A DNA stretch of 64,000 nucleotides, taken from NCBI RefSeq assembly GCF_008327685.1, contig NZ_BDDE01000016.1, positions 1 to 64,000 on the forward strand, given 5' to 3'. Positions 57,125-64,000 of the stretch are shown here, piece by piece; position 1 is the stretch's first letter; each line of letters opens with the position of its first letter. This DNA is from Actinomadura sp. K4S16 (GTDB lineage: Bacteria; Actinomycetota; Actinomycetes; Streptosporangiales; Streptosporangiaceae). The position numbers were made by a program, and so were the translations under genes. Below the pieces are notes generated by a model. It was not told where the DNA came from. It did not search any database and saw nothing but the letters and a program-made list of their open reading frames with translations.

Positions 57125-58669
57125 ATGCCCGCCGAAGACCCGCTCGCGGCGATGGCCGCCGCCGCCCCCGCGAAGACCGCGGTCGTCGAGGACGAGCGCC
57201 GCCTGACCTACGCCGAGTTCAACGCGCTGGTGAACCGGTACGCCAACCTGCTGGTCGAGCACGGCGTCCGGGCCGGCACGAAGGTCGTGTGGTGCGGCCG
57301 CAACAGCACCGAGGTCGTCGTGCTGATCTCGGCCCTGCGCAAGTGCGGGGCCGTCGGCGTCCCGCTGAACTACCGCCTCACCCCGGAGGAGACGTCCTAC
57401 GTCGTCGAGAACGCCGACGCCGCGCTGGTCGTGTTCGACGCGGAGCAGGCGCCCCAGCTGGAAGCGGCGCACGACCGCGCGACCGGCGTCCGCGCCTGGC
57501 TCGCGTGGGGCTCCGAACCACCAGGCTGGGCCTCCTCGCTCGACGCCCTGGCCGAGCGGAGCCCGGACACCGAGCCCGTCGCCCGCGGCGCCGACCCGGC
57601 GGCCGGCACCTCGATGTTCTACACGTCCGGGACGACCGGCAAGCCCAAAGGCGTCGTGCGCGGTGAGCCCGACCCGGCCCTGGTGCTCGGGCTGGTCGGC
57701 GAGATCGGCTTCGAGCCCGGCGACGTCTACCTCACGACCGGCCCGCTCTACCACTCGGGCCCGATGAGCTTCATGCTCATCGTCCAGCTCATGGGCGGGA
57801 CCGTGGTCGTGATGCGCGACTTCGACCCCGAACTCTGGCTGGACCTCGTCGAGCGGTACCGGGTGACCACCACTTTCTCCGCGCCGACCCCGATCCGCCG
57901 GGTGGTGGACCTGCCGGAGGAGACGATCCGCCGCCGGGACCTCTCCTCGCTGCGCCGCATGATCGCCAATGCCGCCCCGTGGCCCTTCGAGCTCAAGCGC
58001 CGGTACGTCGACAGGATCGGCGAGGACTCCCTGTTCGAGGTGTACGGGTCCACGGAGCTGGGCGTGGACACCGTGCTCCGCCCCGAGGACCAGATGCGCA
58101 AGCCCGGCAGCTGCGGCCGCGCCGCCCCCGGCGTCGAGATCGCGCTCTTCGGCGAGGACGGCCGCCCCGTCGAGGAGCCGCACGTGCCCGGCGACCTCTA
58201 CGTGCGCGGCGCCGGCACCTTCAACGCCTACTACAAGGCCGAGGGCAAGTTCCGGGACGCGAGCCTCGGGGACTGGCTGACCGTGGGCGACATCGCCTAC
58301 CGCGACGAGGAGGGCTTCTACTACATCTGCGACCGCCGCACCGACATGATCATCTCGGGCGGCATGAACATCTACCCGGCCGAGATCGAGGCCGTCCTCA
58401 CCGCCCACCCGGCGGTGGCCGACGCGGCCGTGTTCGGCGTCCCGTCCGACGAGTGGGGCGAGTCCGTCCACGCCGCCATCGTCCAGGCGGAGGACGGCAC
58501 CGTCACCGACGACCAGCTCCGCGACTTCTGCCGGGAGCACCTGGCCGCCTACAAGACCCCCAGGGGCTTCGACCGGCTCGACGAGATCCCGCGCAACCCC
58601 TCGGGCAAGACCCTGAAACGCCAACTGCGCGCCCCCTACTGGGAGTCCCGTCCCTCCAACCTCACCTGA
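57125..58669 (+). CDS. AMP-dependent acyl-CoA synthetase/ligase
   Basis: 514 residues with the ANL family motifs: TSMFYTSGTTGKPKGVVRG (P-loop), EVYGSTELGV, GDWLTVGDIAYRDEEGFYYI, DRRTDMIISGGMNIYPAEIE and NPSGKTLKRQLR, whose Lys catalyses adenylation. It activates an acid to acyl-AMP and joins it to CoA. Substrate unknown; similar ligases act on medium or long fatty acids or steroid side chains. AGGAGG upstream of the ATG. Second gene of the TetR-controlled operon. Confidence 0.93.
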   Translation: MPAEDPLAAMAAAAPAKTAVVEDERRLTYAEFNALVNRYANLLVEHGVRAGTKVVWCGRNSTEVVVLISALRKCGAVGVPLNYRLTPEETSYVVENADAALVVFDAEQAPQLEAAHDRATGVRAWLAWGSEPPGWASSLDALAERSPDTEPVARGADPAAGTSMFYTSGTTGKPKGVVRGEPDPALVLGLVGEIGFEPGDVYLTTGPLYHSGPMSFMLIVQLMGGTVVVMRDFDPELWLDLVERYRVTTTFSAPTPIRRVVDLPEETIRRRDLSSLRRMIANAAPWPFELKRRYVDRIGEDSLFEVYGSTELGVDTVLRPEDQMRKPGSCGRAAPGVEIALFGEDGRPVEEPHVPGDLYVRGAGTFNAYYKAEGKFRDASLGDWLTVGDIAYRDEEGFYYICDRRTDMIISGGMNIYPAEIEAVLTAHPAVADAAVFGVPSDEWGESVHAAIVQAEDGTVTDDQLRDFCREHLAAYKTPRGFDRLDEIPRNPSGKTLKRQLRAPYWESRPSNLT

Positions 58670-58696
58670 CCCCGTCGCACGCCACGGCGACGACCG

Positions 58697-60448
58697 CTAC
58701 GCCAGCGGCCGGACGCTGCGGAGGATCCTCTCGACCACGTCCTGGTCGGCGAACTTGATGCCCGGGCCGGTGAGGACGGAGAACGCGAACGGTCCGCCGT
58801 TGCGCCCGGGGACCCGCGATGCGGCCGTCAGGACGTGGACGCGGGCCCCGCCTCTGGCGGCGTTGCACTCGGTCGCGCCGGCCACCGACCGGACCGTGAA
58901 CGAGTGGAGCTGGGCCTGGACGCCTCCCGCGAGGGCGAGGGTCCGGTGCGCGCCCGCGTCCAGGACCGGGGGCCTGCCCCGCACGCTGAACGCGCCCCGG
59001 GCCCATTGGCGCGCCTGCTTCTCGGCCTCCCGGGCCAGCGCGCCGGCCTGGCCCCGCGCGGCGCCGACGATCCCGCCCGTGCCACCGCGCACGCCGGCGA
59101 GGGCGAGGTAGCAGCCGTTCCCGTCCCCGTTCTCCTGCTTGATGTAGGCGATGCTCGCCGCCCCGATGATCGGCTGCTCCGCCGCGTCGAAGTACGCCAT
59201 CTCGTAGCCGGGGGACCCCGCCGTCCAGGTGGACGGCACCTCGTAGGCCACCCCTCGCTCCTTCGACACGACCACCTGCCAGCCATCGTTCGTCGGGGTG
59301 GTCGCGGTGCCGCTCGGAGTGGACGGAATGCTGGAACGAGGCGGTGGGGACGGGTCCGAGCCGCCGTTGGAGGCGACCGCGAACGCGGTGCCCGCCACCG
59401 CGACCAGCGCCGCGGCCCCGACCGCCGCCGCTGCCTTGAGGCCTCTGCCCCCGGGGCGCCGCCCGCCGTCGGTCCGGGTCGCCTCGTCGGGCACGGAGAC
59501 CCGCGTCACCGGCGCAGCCGTTCCCGTCCCCGTTCCAGGCGGCATCGGGGGCATCGGCGGCGGTCCTCCGGGCTCGGCGCCGACCGCGCGCAGCCGCCGC
59601 GCGACCGTCGCGGCGTCGGCCGGGCGGGCCTCCGGATCCTTGGCGAGCAGGTCGGCGACCAGCGCGCGCAGCTCCGCGGGCACCGAGCCGGGCAGGGGCG
59701 CGGGCACCGAGCCGGGCAGGGGCGCGGGCACGGCGTTCAGATGCTGGTACATCAGCTGCGCCATGCCGCCCCCGCCGGTGAACGGCGGCGCACCGGTCAG
59801 CAGCTCGTACAGGACGCAGCCCAGCGAGTACAGGTCGGTGCGCGGGCCGACCGCCCCGCCGAACTGCTCGGGCGCCATGTACCGGGGCGTGCCGATAGTG
59901 CCGCCGTCGACGGTCAGCCGGGTGGTGGTGTCGGCCAGCCACGCGATGCCGAAGTCGCAGATCTTCACGCGGCCGTCCGGCAGGACGAACAGGTTCGCCG
60001 GTTTGACGTCGCGGTGCACCACGCCGCGCGCGTGCGCGATGGCCAGCCCCTCGGCGACCTGCGCGGCCAGCGACACCGCCTGCGGAACCGGCAGGCCGCC
60101 GGGCGCGACGCCGAGGACGGTGCGCAGGTCGCGGCCCTCCAGCAGCTCCATCACCAGGTAGACCAGGTGCCCGCCGGGAACGCCGGGGTGGGGCTGCTCG
60201 CCGATGTCGAACACGACGGTGACGGCCGGATGCTGCAGCGTTCCCGCCGTCTCGGCCTCGCGCCGCAGCCGCGCCACCGCGGTCCCGTCCGTCCCCGCGT
60301 CCAGCGAAAGGATCTTCACGGCCACCGGGCGGCGCAGGCGCCGGTCGGATCCGCGCCAGACCTCGCCCGTGCCGCCGCGGCCGATGAGCGCCTCCAGGCG
60401 GTACCGGCCCCCCAGTTCCATCTCGGCCTGTCCGATGGGATGTGTCAT
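58697..60448 (-). CDS. Transmembrane Ser/Thr protein kinase (PknB-like)
   Basis: About 583 residues. Kinase domain at about 10-280: IGRGGTGEVWRG, VAVKIL (Lys), HARGVVHRDVKPANLF, ICDFGIA and GTPRYMAPEQ. A Pro-rich linker with duplicated VPAPLPGS, a transmembrane helix near residue 350 (AAAAVGAAALVAVAGTAF) and a 200-residue extracytoplasmic sensor follow (YEVPSTWTAGSPGYEMAYFD); no PASTA repeats. The ATG at 60448 begins MTHPIGQ; a longer frame is unsupported. Confidence 0.92.
   Translation of the reverse strand: MTHPIGQAEMELGGRYRLEALIGRGGTGEVWRGSDRRLRRPVAVKILSLDAGTDGTAVARLRREAETAGTLQHPAVTVVFDIGEQPHPGVPGGHLVYLVMELLEGRDLRTVLGVAPGGLPVPQAVSLAAQVAEGLAIAHARGVVHRDVKPANLFVLPDGRVKICDFGIAWLADTTTRLTVDGGTIGTPRYMAPEQFGGAVGPRTDLYSLGCVLYELLTGAPPFTGGGGMAQLMYQHLNAVPAPLPGSVPAPLPGSVPAELRALVADLLAKDPEARPADAATVARRLRAVGAEPGGPPPMPPMPPGTGTGTAAPVTRVSVPDEATRTDGGRRPGGRGLKAAAAVGAAALVAVAGTAFAVASNGGSDPSPPPRSSIPSTPSGTATTPTNDGWQVVVSKERGVAYEVPSTWTAGSPGYEMAYFDAAEQPIIGAASIAYIKQENGDGNGCYLALAGVRGGTGGIVGAARGQAGALAREAEKQARQWARGAFSVRGRPPVLDAGAHRTLALAGGVQAQLHSFTVRSVAGATECNAARGGARVHVLTAASRVPGRNGGPFAFSVLTGPGIKFADQDVVERILRSVRPLA
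59690..59738 (-). repeat. Tandem 24-bp repeat inside the kinase gene
   Basis: Two copies of a unit coding for VPAPLPGS, at the end of the kinase domain. In-frame, so it only alters linker length. Confidence 0.7.
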
Positions 60449-60590
60449 CAAGATCAGCAGACTAGTCCCGCGCATCCCCAGGGGTGCGGGCTTCCGTGGA
60501 GATCGCCTCCACCGAGGGCTCCGGCGGTCTGCTGATCATCAGCGGCGATGCGGTCCGCCGCTGATCGGACGTTCCGTCCGCCGCTCCTGC

Positions 60591-61148
60591 CTAGGGGTGT
60601 GCGCGTTCGGTGCGGCGGTGGGGGGTCTTCGGCTCGGGCTCCGGAGGGCGGGCCCACGGCGATCGCTGGGGTGGCTGGTGATGGCGGGGTCGGCGCGCGA
60701 CGGCGTTTCCTCCGAACGCGGAAGCCGCCCTCGGCGGGCGCTGGGTCAGGTACTCCTCCGGGGCGTCGTCCCTTAAGGACGGCGAGGCCGGGACGGTGCC
60801 GCGGTCGGCGGTCCGCGCCGAGGTGATCGTGAGCTCGTAGTGCGCCCACACCATGGCGGCGTTCTCCAGCCGGCGGGCCGCGGCGTCGACGAGGTAGACC
60901 TCGGACAGGGCGGTGACGATCAGCAGGACGGACGGGTCGCGGTCCAGGTCGGCCGCGGTGGGGCCGGAGGGCCAGACCGCCACGCGCAGGTGCCGGTCGC
61001 CGACGACGCGGAGTTCGCCCCAGTCCGGGACGCAGACCCGGGGCCGCCCGTCCGGGGCGCAAGTGATCATGATGACGGGGTGGTGACGGGCCGGCGCGCC
61101 GCTGAGCGCCTGGACGGCGGCTGGGAGCACCTCGGGGGAGAACGCCAT
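60591..61148 (-). CDS. FMN-binding split-barrel (pyridoxamine-phosphate-oxidase-like) protein
   Basis: About 185 residues. The start HHPVIMITCAPDGRPRVCVP, DWGELRVVGDRHLRVAVWPS and TAADLDRDPSVLLIVTALSE fit a split barrel that binds FMN or F420. The C-terminal 65 residues are Arg/Pro-rich (RRPRHHQPPQRSPWARPPEP) and unlike the family, possibly from a lost stop. Substrate unknown. The start at M3 (61148) or M1 (61154) is open. Confidence 0.6.
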   Translation of the reverse strand: MAFSPEVLPAAVQALSGAPARHHPVIMITCAPDGRPRVCVPDWGELRVVGDRHLRVAVWPSGPTAADLDRDPSVLLIVTALSEVYLVDAAARRLENAAMVWAHYELTITSARTADRGTVPASPSLRDDAPEEYLTQRPPRAASAFGGNAVARRPRHHQPPQRSPWARPPEPEPKTPHRRTERAHP

Positions 61149-61487
61149 CGGCATGTCCGCCTTACCTCGAAGGTCCTGTACGTCGAAGGTCCTGCCGGCC
61201 CGGGGGTCCGTGCCGGTCCCTGCTCGAAGGGTTCCCGCTCAGTCGATCATATGTTCGATTTTAGAGGCGGGCGAGCGGTATTTCCACGAGCGGGGACGCC
61301 TGGTTCATTCCCGCCCCCGACGGGTCGCCATGCGACAACCTGGCGTGCGGGAGACATGGATGGCGCGTCGAGGATGGGTCGGTTTCGACGGTATGCGCAC
61401 GGTGAGCCGCCGACCGTGATGGTCTCGGCGGCTCACCGTGGGCTGTGCAGGACCGGGGACCAAAGGAGCGGTCCCCTCAGACCTCTG
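61149..61487. other. Intergenic region with terminator
   Basis: About 340 bases without a supported gene. It holds two tandem TCGAAGGTCCTG copies near 61166-61193, an AT-rich stretch (ATCATATGTTCGATTTTAG) and a strong hairpin at 61399-61439. Confidence 0.5.
61399..61439. terminator. Terminator hairpin after the permease gene
   Basis: ACGGTGAGCCGCCGA (61399-61413) pairs perfectly with TCGGCGGCTCACCGT (61425-61439), 15 bp, 50 bases past the permease stop. No long T tract. Confidence 0.7.
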
Positions 61488-62933
61488 TCAGGAGACCTCC
61501 TCGGCCAGGGCCGGGGCGGGAGGCGCCTGCCGATGGGCGCGCCGGGCCAGCGCGTAGTACAGCCCGCCCGCGACCAGGCCGCCCGAGAGCCAGGAGAAGT
61601 CGGTGTGCCCCAGCGTCCGCGCGATCGGCCCCTGGAGTGCGGGCACCATGCCGAACTGCCACGCCCACGCCGCCACCAGCCCCAGGGCCAGGCTGACCAG
61701 GGCCCGGGCGTTCGCGCCGCCGTCCCGGTAGAGGGTGGCCACGTCGATCCGGCCGCGCCGCAGCACGAAGAAGTCCACCAGGACGATGGCCGCCCACGGG
61801 CTGATCCAGACCAGGATGGACGCCATCCAGTGGTCGAACGCCTGGGCGAAGCTACTGGCATGAAGGAAGACCGCCAGCACCGCGGACGCCACCGCCCCGG
61901 CCACCAGCGTCACCTTCCACCGGGCGACCCGGATGCCGACCGACAGCGCGGCGAGCGAGCACGAGTACAGGTTCAGGATGTTGGTCGCCACGGGACCGTG
62001 CATGATCAGCAGCAGCACGGGCACGGCCATCACGCCGAACGTGCCGGTCACCAGGCTGGACGGGTCGCCGCCGTCGCCCGCGCTCGCCAGGCACGCGCCG
62101 AGCGCGGCCAGCCACACGGTGGGGACGTACATCCCGAGTGCGGTGGACCAGAAGACCGACCGGTCCGAGGACCGCGGGCGGACGAAGCGGCTGTAGTCGG
62201 CGGAGTAGGGCAGCCAGCTGATGCCCCAGCCGATGCCGATGGCGGTGAGCAGCTGGGTCACGGCGGTGAACTTGTCGCCCGGCGTCGTGGCGGGCGCGGT
62301 CGTCCAGTGGAGGTCCGCCTGCCCCAGGGCCAGCCCGGTCATGACGACCATGACCAGCACCGTCGCCGGGACGGTGTACTTCTCGAACGTGCGGATCGCG
62401 TAGAAGCCGTAGAGGGCCAGGACGAGCTGGGCGGCCATGATGAGCCCGGCCACCAGGTAGCGGAGCCCGGTGCCGCCGTGCACCCCCATCTGGGCGAGGA
62501 TCTCGATCACCAGGTCCAGCACCACCCAGGTGTTGACGCCGACCCATCCCATGGTCAGCAGCCCCTGCACCAGGCCGGGGACGATGGCGCCGCGCCGGCC
62601 GAACGGCCCGCGGCCGAGCACCATCTGGTTGACGCCGGTGCGGTGGCCGATGACGTTGAACAGCCCGAAGACCGCGCAGCCGACCAGGTTGCCGAGCGCG
62701 ACGACCACCAGGGTCTCCAGCAGGCTGAGGCCGAGCGTGATGCCCAGCGCTCCGAGCACCCAGTTGATCGGTGCGATGTTGGCCCCGCACCAGATCCAGA
62801 ACTGCTGCCACGGCGTGGAGTCGCGGGAGGAGGCCGGGATCGGCTCGATTCCGTGTTCGTCGAAGCGGACCGGTTCTTCCAAGCGAACCGGTTCGGCTGA
62901 AAGGCTCTGGTGTGCGGATTGGTTGCTGGACAT
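61488..62933 (-). CDS. NCS1 family permease (cytosine/purine/allantoin type)
   Basis: About 481 residues, about 12 hydrophobic segments. Family signatures: QFWIWCGANIAPINWVLGA, TLGLSLLETLVVVALGNLVG, GRGPFGRRGAIVPGLVQGL, GISWLPYSADYSRFVRP. NCS1 proteins import nucleobases, allantoin or hydantoins with sodium or protons. The ATG at 62933 follows GGAGGAACC. It is divergent from a PucR regulator, which supports a purine or pyrimidine catabolism role. Confidence 0.93.
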   Translation of the reverse strand: MSSNQSAHQSLSAEPVRLEEPVRFDEHGIEPIPASSRDSTPWQQFWIWCGANIAPINWVLGALGITLGLSLLETLVVVALGNLVGCAVFGLFNVIGHRTGVNQMVLGRGPFGRRGAIVPGLVQGLLTMGWVGVNTWVVLDLVIEILAQMGVHGGTGLRYLVAGLIMAAQLVLALYGFYAIRTFEKYTVPATVLVMVVMTGLALGQADLHWTTAPATTPGDKFTAVTQLLTAIGIGWGISWLPYSADYSRFVRPRSSDRSVFWSTALGMYVPTVWLAALGACLASAGDGGDPSSLVTGTFGVMAVPVLLLIMHGPVATNILNLYSCSLAALSVGIRVARWKVTLVAGAVASAVLAVFLHASSFAQAFDHWMASILVWISPWAAIVLVDFFVLRRGRIDVATLYRDGGANARALVSLALGLVAAWAWQFGMVPALQGPIARTLGHTDFSWLSGGLVAGGLYYALARRAHRQAPPAPALAEEVS

Positions 62934-62990
62934 GGTTCCTCCGTCCGTGACGTACAGCACACCAAAGCACCGCGCCGTCCCGTCCAGAAG

Positions 62991-63004
62991 TAGAGAAACC
63001 TCTA
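62991..63004. promoter_or_regulatory. Candidate PucR/permease operator
   Basis: TAGAG-aaac-CTCTA inverted repeat in the 104-base spacer between permease and PucR starts. Confidence 0.4.
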
Positions 63005-63037
63005 GCGTTGACCGCAATGGCTGGATAGGTTCACAGG

Positions 63038-64000
63038 GTGTTCACGCTGGCGTCCCTGCTGGAGGACGAGTCGCTCGGCCTCACCGTTCTGGTCCCGGGC
63101 CCTGAGGGGGCCCTTGAGGAACCGGTCGCCTGGGTCCACAACACCGAGCTGCCCGACCCCTCGGGCTACGTGCGGCGGCGCGAGCTGGTGCTGACCAACG
63201 GCCTGTGGGACGACCGGATCGAGGCCTCCGGGTTCGTCGCCAACGTCCAGCGGGCGCAGGCGGCGGGCATCGTGTTCGGCCTGCGTCCGGAGCGCCGCAC
63301 CACGCCGGGGGAGCTGGTCACCGCCTGCCGCGCCGCGGGGGTGCCCCTGCTGGAGATCGCGGCGGACGTCCCGTTCACCGCGATCTCCGAGGCGGTCGCC
63401 ACCCGCTACACCGAGGAGCGGCAGGGCGCGCTCGTCGGCATGGTGCGGCGCGGGGACGCGCTGGCCACGGCGATCTCCCGGGGCGCGGGCGCGTCGGGCG
63501 TGCTGCAGGTGCTGCGCCGCGACCACGAGCTCCCGCTCGCCGTCATCGACCGGATGGGCCGGCTGCTCGCCTCGGCCGGCGCCGACCTGGACGCCGCCCA
63601 GCTCCACACGGTCGCCACCGGCCTGACCCGCCGGCCGCCGCCGCTGGAGCTGGACCTCGGCCCCGCGGGACGGGCCGCGCTGTACCTGGTCGGGGCGGTC
63701 GGCGACGTCGACGCGGCGCTGATCTGCCTGCGTCCGGTGAGCGAGCTGACCCGCGCCGAGCAGGACGCGCTCGACCAGGCGGCGCGCTTCCTCAGCCTGG
63801 AGGTCGCCAAGCAGCAGGCCGTGCAGGCGATCGAGCTGCGGTTCGCCAGCGAGCTGCTGGAGATGGTGCTGTCGGGCGGCAGCCGCGACGCCGAGGTGCC
63901 CGGCCGGCTGCGCGCCTTCGGGGTGGACCCGGACGGGCCGCTCGCGGTGTGGACGACGGCGTTCGCGGGCCCGGAGGCCACCCTGCCCGGGCTGGCGGAG
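63038..64000 (+). CDS. PucR family regulator, 3' end beyond the window
   Basis: The first 321 residues from a GTG at 63038 are visible and the frame is open at the end. The N-terminal PucR domain is clear (LEEPVAWVHNTELPDPSGYV, RRRELVLTNGLWDD), then VPLLEIAADVPFTAISEAVA, and a GGDEF-like sensor region begins near residue 270. The C-terminal helix-turn-helix lies outside. PucR regulators control purine or related nitrogen catabolism, as fits the divergent permease. Confidence 0.9.
   Translation, partial: MFTLASLLEDESLGLTVLVPGPEGALEEPVAWVHNTELPDPSGYVRRRELVLTNGLWDDRIEASGFVANVQRAQAAGIVFGLRPERRTTPGELVTACRAAGVPLLEIAADVPFTAISEAVATRYTEERQGALVGMVRRGDALATAISRGAGASGVLQVLRRDHELPLAVIDRMGRLLASAGADLDAAQLHTVATGLTRRPPPLELDLGPAGRAALYLVGAVGDVDAALICLRPVSELTRAEQDALDQAARFLSLEVAKQQAVQAIELRFASELLEMVLSGGSRDAEVPGRLRAFGVDPDGPLAVWTTAFAGPEATLPGLAE

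Noticed and set aside
59690..59738. Repeat as a mobile element footprint
   Set aside because: Two exact copies of a linker unit in frame in a kinase gene; slippage duplication is enough.
61399..61439. Possible riboswitch near the permease
   Set aside because: The structure is a simple perfect hairpin downstream of the stop, not in a 5' leader; a terminator explains it.

Overview
The window is very GC-rich and reads as a chromosomal stretch of a filamentous actinomycete. Lineage markers are an XRE/DUF5753-like regulator with a divergent RsbW-like ATPase and two DUF397 genes, a SpoIIE-HATPase-STAS regulator, GTG and TTG starts, furA-katG, and secreted multidomain chitinases. Actinomadura or a related Streptosporangiales genus is my inference; no rRNA or tRNA gene is visible to test it.

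1-13.9 kb: small metabolic and regulatory units. These are a HIT protein, a proline-rich membrane protein, a MazG-Nudix fusion, an epoxide hydrolase/MarR divergent pair, a methyltransferase, an XRE-cupin/MFS pair, the DUF397 module, HxlR/SDR, a solitary tnpB element and a DHFR-like reductase. 13.9-19.9 kb: accessory DNA with a broken XRE copy, a probable polymorphic toxin and immunity gene, an IS remnant, an amidase, the intact XRE regulator with a methionine aminopeptidase, and a small secreted protein.

20-28.3 kb: a large membrane NACHT NTPase, a GNAT, a SnoaL-like gene with a TetR repressor, and a compact four-gene operon (25.5-28.2 kb) pairing a nucleoside-deoxyribosyltransferase-like protein with a phosphoribosyltransferase and two proteins of unknown function, one frameshifted. 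This operon is my best candidate for an undescribed system. 28.7-39.6 kb: SUFU-domain protein, SpoIIE-type phosphatase, two paralogous small secreted proteins, an MFS exporter, a TerD-like protein, an acyltransferase, a VOC protein and a nitroreductase.

40-53 kb: a chitin-utilisation locus. Five genes on the minus strand (GH18, GH18, AA10 LPMO, DUF305, GH18) form a likely operon, and a fourth GH18 lies near 52 kb. The operon and the lone chitinase each have the same AT-rich palindrome upstream (ATAGGAA-N3-TTCCTAT), which suggests a shared regulon. Between them sit furA-katG and a second Fur paralogue. 53-64 kb: a secreted Ig-like protein, isochorismatase-like hydrolase, epimerase, TetR with a DUF2236/acyl-CoA ligase operon, a Ser/Thr kinase, an FMN-barrel protein, and an NCS1 permease divergent from a PucR regulator cut by the window end.
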